Shown here: positions 22,145-28,721 of the stretch, in pieces
Layout of the letters: each line of letters starts with the position of its first letter
How positions within the stretch are numbered: position 1 is the stretch's first letter
Assembly (NCBI GenBank): GCA_009785335.1
Contig: WQWM01000027.1
Location: 1 to 32,752 of the forward strand
DNA length: 32,752 bases
Reading direction: 5' to 3'
Source: Oscillospiraceae bacterium
GTDB taxonomy: Bacteria; Bacillota; Clostridia; Oscillospirales; Acutalibacteraceae
The notes under the pieces: model-generated
Databases searched by the model: none
Seen by the model: the letters and a program-made list of their open reading frames with translations, nothing else
Told to the model about the DNA's origin: nothing
Translations under genes and position numbers: made by a program

Positions 22145-23977
22145 TTAATTCTTAATGCTTAATTGTGAAAATGCATCTAGGAATGAGTGATTATCTTTTA
22201 AGTCGGGCTTGGTTTGCGGTTGTTCGGCGAGGAGTTTTGCTGCCCAACCCTCAGCGTTTGCCCAGGGATTATCGACGTTTTCGCAGGTGATCTTCATGCG
22301 CATGGCTTCGTTGAGCTCCTCGGGGGTCAACACGCCGCTGAGCAACTCGGGTTCGATGCCGTGGCCATCTTCCAGCCTTGCAAAGAGCTTGAATGCCAGC
22401 TCCCGGTTAACGCGCGTGATAAAATGCTCTGCGCTTATTTTGTCCCGCAACCTAGCATAAAAATCCGGGTGTTGCAACAACAGACCCAGCAAGCCTTCTT
22501 CGGCTTTTGCCGCCTGCGGGTGAATGCCGCGTTGCGGGTCAATCGCGGTGTGCTTATTGTCTTGCAATTGCATGAGTTTGCGGTGCTGTTCGCGCTCGTT
22601 GCGGCGCATGTCGCGCTTGCGCACTTGCTCCACCTGCGTGAGAATCGCTTGCTTGTCCACCGTAAGCTCTTCGGCCAACCGCGCGGCATAGATATCACGC
22701 TCAATGGCCGTGCAACGCGCCAGCACGCGCACCGCTTCACGCAGATAATCCGCTTTGCCGGCAGGAGTGGTTAAGTCAAGCTCACCGCGTGCGCCCAACA
22801 ATGCAAATTCAATGTCGTTGGCGGCACCCTCCAGTAGCTGGCGGTAGCGCTCTGCGCCGTAGGTACGCAGCACATCATCGGGGTCTTTGCCGCCGGTGAG
22901 TTGAATCACCCGCAGCTTCAGATTCGTTTGCCCCAGCACATCAAGTGCCCTGGCTGCGGCGCGTTGCCCCGCTTCGTCAGCATCGTAGCTCAGCACCACT
23001 TCATTGGCATAGCGCGCCAACAGCTGCGCTTGGTCGCGCGTGAGCGCCGTGCCCAAACAGGCAACTGCCTGCGTGAAGCCCGCTTGATGCAGCGCGATGA
23101 CATCCATGTAGCCCTCGACCAAAATCAACCTGCCATTGGCGGTGTTTTTCGCGAAGTTAAGCGCGTAAATATCGCGGCCTTTTTTATAGGCCAAGGTATC
23201 GGATGTGTTGATGTATTTGGGCTTTTCGTCGCCCATCACGCGGCCGCCAAACGCAACAACATTGCCGCGCAAGTCGATAATCGGCACCATCACGCGGCCA
23301 CGAAAACGGTCGTAGTAGTTCACCTTGCCGTTCTTGTCGCTGCGGCTAACGAGATTGGCCTCTACCAACTCTTCAGGCTTGTAGCCCAAGCCGCGCATGT
23401 GGTCTAGCAGTGCGCTCCAGCCCGGGGGCGCATAACCCAGCCCGAACTGCCGCACAATCTGCGGCGAAAGATTGCGCGCGCCCAGCCAATAGTCTAAGCC
23501 AACTTTGCCGGCGGGCTCTTTCAGCTGTTGATGAAAAAACTTGGCAGCTTCGCGGTTGGCGGATAAAATCCGCAGGCGGCGTTTGCTGAGCCCGTCGTCG
23601 TAGTTGTCCTCGGGCAGTTGCATGCCCACGCGCTGGCTGAGTGCTTTCACGGCCTCGATGTAATCCAGGCGCTCCATGCGCATGAGGAATGACACGGCAT
23701 CGCCGCCCGCGTTGCAGCCAAAGCAGAAAAACGAGCTGGTGTCGGGATACACGGCAAACGAAGGCGTTTTTTCGTTGTGAAATGGGCACAGGCCCATGAG
23801 CAAACGTCCGCCGCGCCGCAGTTTTACATACGGCGAGATGATTTGCTCAATGTCTGCGCGGGTGCGCAGCTCTTGCAGGTAACTGTCGGGGATAGCGATA
23901 CTACGCACCTTCTTTCTGCGCGTTTTATCTGCTGCGGCGCGTGATACGCTCTGCCTATAACGTGTGTGCGACCGCAT
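22145..23977 (-). CDS. dnaG: DNA primase
   Basis: 610 aa. It makes RNA primers at the replication fork. Zinc-binding C64, H67, C85 and C88 (LCPFHNEKTPSF...FFCFGCNAGGD), the catalytic core, and TOPRIM motifs (LILVEGYMDVIAL, LSYDADEAGQRAA) are present. The C-terminal helicase-interaction region is residues about 440-610. ATG 23977 has a GGAG nine bases upstream and gives a basic 28-residue extension ahead of the usual IPDSYLQELR start; a GTG at 23908 is an alternative without a good ribosome site. It is followed by the methyltransferase, ecfA and rpoD. Confidence 0.95.
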   Translation of the reverse strand: MRSHTRYRQSVSRAAADKTRRKKVRSIAIPDSYLQELRTRADIEQIISPYVKLRRGGRLLMGLCPFHNEKTPSFAVYPDTSSFFCFGCNAGGDAVSFLMRMERLDYIEAVKALSQRVGMQLPEDNYDDGLSKRRLRILSANREAAKFFHQQLKEPAGKVGLDYWLGARNLSPQIVRQFGLGYAPPGWSALLDHMRGLGYKPEELVEANLVSRSDKNGKVNYYDRFRGRVMVPIIDLRGNVVAFGGRVMGDEKPKYINTSDTLAYKKGRDIYALNFAKNTANGRLILVEGYMDVIALHQAGFTQAVACLGTALTRDQAQLLARYANEVVLSYDADEAGQRAAARALDVLGQTNLKLRVIQLTGGKDPDDVLRTYGAERYRQLLEGAANDIEFALLGARGELDLTTPAGKADYLREAVRVLARCTAIERDIYAARLAEELTVDKQAILTQVEQVRKRDMRRNEREQHRKLMQLQDNKHTAIDPQRGIHPQAAKAEEGLLGLLLQHPDFYARLRDKISAEHFITRVNRELAFKLFARLEDGHGIEPELLSGVLTPEELNEAMRMKITCENVDNPWANAEGWAAKLLAEQPQTKPDLKDNHSFLDAFSQLSIKN

Positions 23978-24040
23978 GATGTTGTGCTCCGCGCCTCTCC
24001 ACGGTAAACAATAACGAAACATTCGGCTGCAAGCCCCAGT

Positions 24041-24230
24041 CCCCCTCTTCAGAGGGGGATGTCGCCGCAGCGACAGGGGGTGTGAATCGCTCCGCGAGCC
24101 TTCCTCAGTCCGACCCGAGGTCGGCCAGCTCCTTCCGCAGGAAGGAGCTAAGGCTTAAGGATATAACAACAGCGAAACATTTGATTGTAAGCGCACGCTC
24201 CCTCTTTGTGAGGGAGGGGTGCGGAGCACG
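24041..24230. repeat. Palindromic repeats including A4
   Basis: 24041-24082 holds CCCCCTCTTC...GAGGGGG and GTCGCCGCAGCGAC. Repeat A4 follows (about 24087-24230) with the TCGCTCCGCGAGCCTTCCTCA arm, an AGCTCCTTCC...GGAAGGAGCT hairpin and the core TTAAGGATATAACAACA; its right half is diverged. It occupies the gap between dnaG and the small membrane protein gene. Confidence 0.75.
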
Positions 24231-24231
24231 A

Positions 24232-24630
24232 TTACACCTCCGCTTGCGCCTTCACCATGGCAATCACTTCGTCAATGTACATCACATAGGCTTTGCGACC
24301 AGTGCGTTTTTGCCCGTTATATGTTTTGGTTAGCGAGCTGATGATTTGGTTAAGCTTAAAGCGGTCACCCATGCGCCAAATGCGATAGTTCACCAATTGC
24401 AGCAGCAGCTCACGCAGATGCAGCAGATGCTCATCTAGGTCGCAGTCGGCGTTTTCACGCACACAACTGCGGATGGTCGTCAGTTGTGCCAGCAGGCTTT
24501 CGCGTTGTTGCAAAAAGCGCTGTTTGCCCAAGCTGCGATCGATTTTTCCGCGGATGTTGAGCATCATCAGCAGGGTGAGCACGGTGATAATCAGCCCTAG
24601 AATACTTGCCCAGTTGCCTAAGTTGTCCAT
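24232..24630 (-). CDS. Small membrane-anchored protein of unknown function
   Basis: 132 aa. One N-terminal membrane helix (WASILGLIITVLTLLMMLNI) is followed by a cytoplasmic, mostly helical domain rich in Leu and charge (RFLQQRESLLAQLTTIRS, LDEHLLHLRELLLQL) that could form a coiled coil. I do not recognise a family. AAAGAGAG lies upstream of ATG 24630, and TATAAT lies about 30 bases upstream on the minus strand (24662-24667) without a good -35 box. Confidence 0.7.
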   Translation of the reverse strand: MDNLGNWASILGLIITVLTLLMMLNIRGKIDRSLGKQRFLQQRESLLAQLTTIRSCVRENADCDLDEHLLHLRELLLQLVNYRIWRMGDRFKLNQIISSLTKTYNGQKRTGRKAYVMYIDEVIAMVKAQAEV

Positions 24631-24694
24631 AGTTTTTTCTCTCTTTCACATCGAAAAATAAATTATAGTTGGCTATTTTAGATTTTTGTATTGA

Positions 24695-24827
24695 CATGCC
24701 AACCCCTCAGTCACGCCTTACGGCGTGCCAGCTCCCCTACAGGGGAGCCCTTGGCAACAGCCGAAAGGTCGAGTTTCGCCAAAGGGGTTTCGCGAAAAAA
24801 ACATCAATACAATTGTCTAAAAGCGCC
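24695..24827 (-). repeat. Dispersed repeat B2
   Basis: Reverse-strand copy of B1: CATGCCAACCCCTCAGTCAC through AAAAGCGCC on the plus strand. It lacks the 40-base insertion seen in B1. It ends ten bases from the dgt stop codon. No gene is seen in 24631-24836. Confidence 0.8.
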
Positions 24828-24836
24828 TTTATTTTA

Positions 24837-25823
24837 TTACCGCATCGTCCAAGCGCGCGGCACAAAGCAGCGTTCAAACACGTGCACGGCAAAACGATCA
24901 GTCATGCCGGCGATGTAATCCACTGCGGCACGCTCGTTGCCTTCTTCCTTGCCGATGTTGCGAAAATCTTCGGGCAGTTTTTCGGCGTGGCGGGTGAAGT
25001 GTTCATATAGCCACGCAATGATATCAATCACTTTGCTTTCTTCGCTTTTGCACAGAGGATTGAAATACACGTGGTCAAACATGAATTTGTGCAGGGTATC
25101 AAACGCGGCTTGGGTGGCGTCGTCAAGCGCGATGGTATCGCCGCTGTTTTCTACGGCCGAAAGCACAAGGCTGTGAATGCGCTGCCGCTTGCCATCACCC
25201 AAGATGGATGGCGGAATATCGCGTTCATCTAACACACCGGCGCGGCGGGCATCGTCAATGTCGTGGTTGATGTAAGCAATGCGGTCAGCCAAGCGCACGC
25301 ACTGCCCCTCCAGAGTCGCTGGCTGCGGGCCTGTTGTGTGTCGCTCAATGCCGTTGCGCAATTCCCACGTGAGATTGAGTCCACGGCCACGGTCTTCAAG
25401 CTTGTCTACCACGCGCAGGCTTTGTTCGTAGTGATTAAAGCCAGCGGGATATACCTCACGCAGGGCACGCTCGCCAGCATGACCAAAGGGCGTATGTCCC
25501 AGATCATGTCCCAGTGCAATCGCCTCGGTGAGATCTTCGTTCAATTGCAGCGCCCTTGCGATAGTTCGAGCTATCTGCGCAACTTCAAGGGTATGGGTCA
25601 AGCGTGTGCGGTAATGATCACCCTCGGGCGACAGAAATACCTGCGTTTTGTGCTTGAGTCGCCGAAACGCACTGGAGTGCAAAATGCGGTCGCGGTCACG
25701 CTGGAAGGCGGTGCGCAGGGGGCATTCGGGTTCTTCGCGTTGGCGGCCACGTGTGTGCACGGCCTGCGCCGCGTGGGGCGAAAGCTGCTGCTCAGCTTGT
25801 TCTAAGCGTTGGCGAATATGCAT
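24837..25823 (-). CDS. dgt: dNTP triphosphohydrolase (Dgt-like, HD domain)
   Basis: 328 aa. It hydrolyses dNTPs to nucleosides and triphosphate. The HD metal site is visible: RLTHTLEVAQIARTIA (His), ALGHDLGHTPFGHAGE (His-Asp) and NHDIDDARRAG (Asp). The N-terminal FRRLKHKTQVF motif is typical. Start 25823 is set by AGAGGTGAT upstream; an in-frame start at 25925 would add an unrelated tail. In many Clostridia this gene precedes dnaG and rpoD, as it does here with one small gene between. Confidence 0.93.
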   Translation of the reverse strand: MHIRQRLEQAEQQLSPHAAQAVHTRGRQREEPECPLRTAFQRDRDRILHSSAFRRLKHKTQVFLSPEGDHYRTRLTHTLEVAQIARTIARALQLNEDLTEAIALGHDLGHTPFGHAGERALREVYPAGFNHYEQSLRVVDKLEDRGRGLNLTWELRNGIERHTTGPQPATLEGQCVRLADRIAYINHDIDDARRAGVLDERDIPPSILGDGKRQRIHSLVLSAVENSGDTIALDDATQAAFDTLHKFMFDHVYFNPLCKSEESKVIDIIAWLYEHFTRHAEKLPEDFRNIGKEEGNERAAVDYIAGMTDRFAVHVFERCFVPRAWTMR

Positions 25824-25913
25824 AACATCACCTCTACCATAGATATACGCGCGAATGTTGCAATTTCCTGCAAAAAAGTGAAAAAAATTTGCGGGTGGGG
25901 GTGGATGGGTGAG

Positions 25914-26070
25914 ATGTCGCGCCAAGAGCTACCCTCAGTCCGCCCGAGGCGGCCAGCTCCCTCCCGAGGAAGGAGCGTGGGCTTGCAGCCGAACGTTACG
26001 CTGTCGTTATATCCTTAATCCTCCGCTCCCTCCTTGGGAGGGAGCTCCCCGAGTCGAGAGGGGTGAGGGT
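25914..26070. repeat. Palindromic repeat A5 (variant)
   Basis: CCTCAGTCCGCCCGAGGCGGCCAGCTCC... and GAGCTCCCCGAGTCGAGAGG arms flank a reversed core (minus strand TTAAGGATATAACGACA), so it is in the opposite orientation to A1, A2 and A4. It fills the gap between dgt and the first cassette. No ORF is supported. Confidence 0.7.
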
Positions 26071-26079
26071 GGGGACGAA

Positions 26080-26118
26080 AAAAACCAACGGCAGAGCTAA
26101 AAGCCCTGCCGCTTTGTT
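26080..26118 (-). terminator. Cassette terminator T1
   Basis: On the minus strand, GCGGCAGGGC and GCTCTGCCG pair over a TTTTA loop and are followed by TTGGTTTTTTT. All 39 bases are identical to 27365-27403. Confidence 0.85.
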
Positions 26119-26130
26119 TGTCACCACCTA

Positions 26131-26862
26131 TCAGCCGTCAACTCTAGTGTAACTATAACTCGTGTTGGCTACTTGGCGACTGGTGAGCGTGAGCACGTTG
26201 TCCGTGATGTGATAGTCCCATTGTTCAAACGGCAAACCGCCTGGTGGCACATCGGCGTGGTCTATGCTCATATACACACGGCCATTGCCGGGGATCGACC
26301 ACCAAAAGCGTTGAAGGCTCATGCCCGCGCCGCCACGCACGCCCGTGCCATCTGTGTTGAACATATAGATGTAGTCCACGTTGTCGTTCCAAGCCCAAGT
26401 GCCCACCAGTGCGTGGTTGCTCAGGATTGCAACGTCTGCGGGGGTTGTTGTTGGCATTGTCGCTTTAGGCGGCGTTTCGCCGGGCATAACTCTGCTATAG
26501 CTATGGCGCACGCCGATTTCTTGGCGGCTGGTAATAGTAAGTACATCGTCTGCAATCACATACCCCCAGCGTTCGTCGCGCCGCTGACCCAGCACGATGT
26601 CTTCGCGATTAGTGCGCATATACAATCGACCATCGCTGGGAATTGACCACACGAAGTGCTGTCGTGCCACGCCGGTTGTGTCACCGCGCGAACCCGTGCC
26701 ATCTGCGTAGAAGACATAGGTATAACTTGCGCCTTCAGTCCAAGCCCAAGTGCCTACCAATGCGTGGTTGCTCATGTCAGTGCTGTTGCAGCCGATGAAG
26801 GTGAGCACTAAGCCAAGCATCACCACTAATGCCAGTGCCGATGCAAAAATCCGTTTCGCCAT
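26131..26862 (-). CDS. Lipoprotein A with tandem GTW/DGTG repeats
   Basis: 243 aa. Signal peptide with lipobox TFIGC (Cys near residue 25). Two copies of an about 95-residue domain follow: HALVGTWAW, then a strand with F(Y/N)(A/T)DGTG, (F/W)WSIP(S/G)(D/N)GR, and a closing LT(I/L)TSRQ...YSRV/YTRV. The pattern resembles small lipocalin-like beta-barrel domains (DUF5640-type), which is inference. Close paralogue of the gene at 27416. GGAGG lies nine bases before ATG 26862; an earlier in-frame start at 26946 would overlap the upstream regulator gene. A terminator-like hairpin lies between that regulator and this start. Confidence 0.85.
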   Translation of the reverse strand: MAKRIFASALALVVMLGLVLTFIGCNSTDMSNHALVGTWAWTEGASYTYVFYADGTGSRGDTTGVARQHFVWSIPSDGRLYMRTNREDIVLGQRRDERWGYVIADDVLTITSRQEIGVRHSYSRVMPGETPPKATMPTTTPADVAILSNHALVGTWAWNDNVDYIYMFNTDGTGVRGGAGMSLQRFWWSIPGNGRVYMSIDHADVPPGGLPFEQWDYHITDNVLTLTSRQVANTSYSYTRVDG

Positions 26863-26878
26863 GAGAAATACCTCCAAT

Positions 26879-26904
26879 AAAAACGACAGAACCGAAGCCC
26901 TGCC
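26879..26904 (-). terminator. UUCG-loop terminator ahead of lipoprotein A
   Basis: The minus strand reads GGCAGGGC-TTCG-GTTCTGTC then GTTTTTATT: an eight-pair stem (three G-U pairs) with a UUCG tetraloop and a T-tract. It lies seven bases after the RHH stop and 16 bases before the lipoprotein A start codon. Confidence 0.65.
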
Positions 26905-26911
26905 CGCATGC

Positions 26912-27082
26912 TTATACATCTTCGCTCTCCAAATGCTCCAGTGCATATCTCAACGCGATATCCACAAACCGATTCATTGAAATATTCTTCTGCGTACAAA
27001 CGACCTCGACGTCATTGATTAGCTTCACATTTAGTCGAAATGTCTTGTTTGCAAATTCTTCGCGTTCAATTTTTAGACCCAT
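26912..27082 (-). CDS. Ribbon-helix-helix (Arc/MetJ-type) small regulator
   Basis: 56 aa. The N-terminal strand (NKTFRLNVKLINDVE) and two helices (VEVVCTQKNISMNRFVDIAL and RYALEHLESE) fit the RHH fold; the ISMNRFVDIAL segment is the usual turn and second helix. AGAGGT lies upstream of ATG 27082. It is divergent from the 48-aa gene at 27220 and most likely regulates that promoter and its own. It occupies the place held by an unrelated XRE regulator in the second cassette. Confidence 0.75.
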   Translation of the reverse strand: MGLKIEREEFANKTFRLNVKLINDVEVVCTQKNISMNRFVDIALRYALEHLESEDV

Positions 27083-27148
27083 GCACTTACCTCTTTTCTT
27101 ATCATTACAAGATAATTATAAGTGCTAGAACGATTAATTGATATACAG

Positions 27149-27175
27149 TGAATTTACACTTGATTTTTCAGTGCA
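27149..27175. promoter_or_regulatory. Candidate RHH operator
   Basis: CAGTG, ACACTTG and CAGTG alternate across the -35 region of the 27160-27188 promoter, giving overlapping inverted pairs (AGTG-N6-CACT). RHH repressors often bind such tandem short sites. This is inferred from position only. Confidence 0.4.
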
Positions 27176-27188
27176 ACCGTGTTATACT
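27160..27188 (+). promoter_or_regulatory. Promoter of 48-aa protein gene
   Basis: TTGATT (27160-27165), 17 bases, TATACT (27183-27188). Confidence 0.75.
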
Positions 27189-27219
27189 ATAAAAAACTAG
27201 GTGATGAAAGGAATAGCAC

Positions 27220-27366
27220 ATGAATAATGTATATGAAGACCTGTACGAACACATCAAAGCATTTGAGCAGCGCATGACAACCGAACCCGAAGGCTGGGAC
27301 GAATTCATCGCGGACATCAAAAAGAAAATTCTTCTGCAGCAAATTGCATCATATCAAAAGAAATAA
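27220..27366 (+). CDS. 48-aa helical protein, cassette 1
   Basis: It begins MNNVYEDLYEHIKAFEQRM and contains TTEPEGWDEFIADIKKKIL. It is probably two amphipathic helices around the EPEG turn: the first half is acidic, the second Lys-rich. It differs from the 49-aa protein at 28527 by only a few residues in the shared 46. AAAGGAA is six bases before the ATG, as in the other copy. No family is known to me. It ends within two bases of the bidirectional terminator T2. Confidence 0.8.
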   Translation: MNNVYEDLYEHIKAFEQRMTTEPEGWDEFIADIKKKILLQQIASYQKK

Positions 27367-27403
27367 AAACCAACGGCAGAGCTAAAAGCCCTGCCGCTTT
27401 GTT
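27365..27403. terminator. Cassette terminator T2, bidirectional
   Basis: Same 39-base sequence as T1. CGGCAGAGC and GCCCTGCCG pair, with A-rich and T-rich flanks. It closes the 48-aa gene on the plus strand and lipoprotein B on the minus strand. Confidence 0.85.
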
Positions 27404-27415
27404 ATGCGATTTGCA

Positions 27416-28132
27416 CTAGCGTGTGTAGGTGAATTCCATGCCTGCCACTTGCTGGCTGGTAATGGTCAAGCTGTTGGTGCCCAGCGCGTAGCTCCACATT
27501 TCGGGTTCGATGCAAGTGCTCATTTCTGCGTGTCCGGAGATTTCGCAGAGATCTGGGGTAATGCAGATATACAATGTGCCATCCACGGTGGTCCAAGCGA
27601 TTGCACTGGGGGCTTCAAACTGCCCGCTCACGTCGCGCACGCCTGTGCCATCTGCATTGAAGGTATAGTAGACCGAGTCCAGCCAGTTCCAGTTGCCAAC
27701 GATGCTTGCTGGTTCAACTTGTGCAGGGGCAGTGGTGGTGGTGACTTCGGGTTCGGCATCAACTCTGGTGTAGCTAAAGCGCACGCCGGATTCTTGGCGG
27801 CTTTCAATGGTCACAACATTGCCTGCGATGCTATAGTCCCAACGTTCGGCGCGACGAGTGCCTTGCACCACGTCAGCGCGATCAATGTCGATGTTCAGGC
27901 GGCCATTGCCGGGAATTGACCACGAAAAACCTTGACGAGGCATGCCTGCGCCACCGCGCACGCCAGTGCCATCTGCGTTGAATACGTAGGTAAACGCTGC
28001 GTTGGTGTTCCAGGTCCAGGTGCCCACCAGTGCGTGGTCGCTTACGTCTGCGCTGCCGCAGCCTGCGAATGCTATGCCCATGAATGCTGCCATTGCCAGT
28101 GCTAGGATAATTGCCAGTGTACGTTTTGCCAT
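27416..28132 (-). CDS. Lipoprotein B with tandem GTW/DGTG repeats
   Basis: 238 aa. Signal peptide with lipobox AFAGC (Cys near residue 25). Domain 1 (DHALVGTWTW ... FNADGTGVRGGAG ... WSIPGNGRLNI ... SRQESGVRFSYTRV) is closely similar to both domains of lipoprotein A. A TTTT linker follows, then a diverged second domain (VGNWNWLDSVYYTFNADGTG) with an extra Cys-containing loop (YICITPDLCEISG, STCIEP). GGAGG precedes ATG 28132. It has its own promoter. Confidence 0.85.
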   Translation of the reverse strand: MAKRTLAIILALAMAAFMGIAFAGCGSADVSDHALVGTWTWNTNAAFTYVFNADGTGVRGGAGMPRQGFSWSIPGNGRLNIDIDRADVVQGTRRAERWDYSIAGNVVTIESRQESGVRFSYTRVDAEPEVTTTTAPAQVEPASIVGNWNWLDSVYYTFNADGTGVRDVSGQFEAPSAIAWTTVDGTLYICITPDLCEISGHAEMSTCIEPEMWSYALGTNSLTITSQQVAGMEFTYTR

Positions 28133-28167
28133 GTGTTCTTTTCCTCCAAAATTATGTTGATATAACT

Positions 28168-28196
28168 ATTGTACATGACTGCGCGTGCATTGTCAA
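28168..28196 (-). promoter_or_regulatory. Promoter of lipoprotein B
   Basis: On the minus strand TTGACA, 17 bases, TACAAT. It lies between the XRE stop codon and the lipoprotein start, so this lipoprotein need not depend on read-through from the regulator. Confidence 0.8.
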
Positions 28197-28201
28197 GTGT
28201 T

Positions 28202-28432
28202 TTATTTCTTCTTTGGATAGGGTGTTGCGACGTCAGTTCGCTCAAGCAGATAGTCCGTCGAGGTATTATAATAATCGGCCAAACGCTCTAAAACATCCAG
28301 AGGGATGCCGCGTATCCCTCGCTCGTATTGGCCATATGTTCCTGTGCCGCAGGAAAGATATTTTGCGATTGCTGCCTGCGAGAGGTCTGCGTCTTCGCGC
28401 AAGTCGCGAATTCTTCGATACATGTTAGTCAT
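28202..28432 (-). CDS. XRE-family helix-turn-helix regulator
   Basis: 76 aa. RIRDLREDADLSQAAIAKYL, a recognition helix region with TGTYGQYERGIRGIPLDVL, and ERLADYYNTSTDYLLERTD form the compact Cro/C1 HTH of Clostridial XRE repressors. There is no ribosome site before either Met (28432 or 28423), but TAAAAT lies six bases before the first, so the message may be leaderless. Divergent from the 49-aa gene, whose promoter carries a palindrome fit for this repressor. Confidence 0.88.
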   Translation of the reverse strand: MTNMYRRIRDLREDADLSQAAIAKYLSCGTGTYGQYERGIRGIPLDVLERLADYYNTSTDYLLERTDVATPYPKKK

Positions 28433-28464
28433 GCAAAAATTTTACACTATTTTACCATTAGGTA

Positions 28465-28493
28465 TTGACATTTGACTCGTTTTGAGTCATAAT
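28465..28493 (+). promoter_or_regulatory. Promoter of 49-aa gene with operator-like palindrome
   Basis: TTGACA (28465-28470), 17 bases, CATAAT (28488-28493). TGACTC-GTTTT-GAGTCA (28473-28489) is a perfect six-base inverted repeat inside the spacer and touching the -10 box, the classic place for a repressor. Confidence 0.8.
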
Positions 28494-28526
28494 ATTATCA
28501 TAACCAAAACGCGAAAGGAATAACAT

Positions 28527-28676
28527 ATGAGCAATGTATACGAAGAGTTGTATGAACACATCAAGGCATTTGAGCAGCGCATGACAACCGAACCCGAAGG
28601 CTGGGATGAATTCATCGCAGACATCAAAAAGAAAATTCTTCAGCAGCAAATCGCCAGCTATCAACAGAATACGTAA
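28527..28676 (+). CDS. 49-aa helical protein, cassette 2
   Basis: It begins MSNVYEELYEHIKAFEQRM and is near-identical to the 48-aa protein at 27220 (N/S, D/E and L/Q changes, different last three residues). The ribosome site (AAAGGAA, then six bases) is conserved too. Most differences between the copies are synonymous or conservative, which points to selection on the protein. Function is unknown. Confidence 0.8.
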   Translation: MSNVYEELYEHIKAFEQRMTTEPEGWDEFIADIKKKILQQQIASYQQNT

Positions 28677-28682
28677 AAACAA

Positions 28683-28707
28683 CGGCAGAGCTTTGTGGGC
28701 TCTGCCG
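28683..28707. terminator. Cassette terminator T3 / pnp terminator, bidirectional
   Basis: CGGCAGAGC and GCTCTGCCG form a perfect nine-base stem over a seven-base loop, with A-rich left and T-rich right flanks. The stem is related to T1 and T2. It separates the 49-aa gene from convergent pnp. Confidence 0.85.
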
Positions 28708-28721
28708 CTATTTATGCTGTT

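Noticed and set aside
25263-25805. 180-residue plus-strand frame over dgt
   Set aside because: Antisense of the conserved HD-domain gene; no ribosome site or family match.
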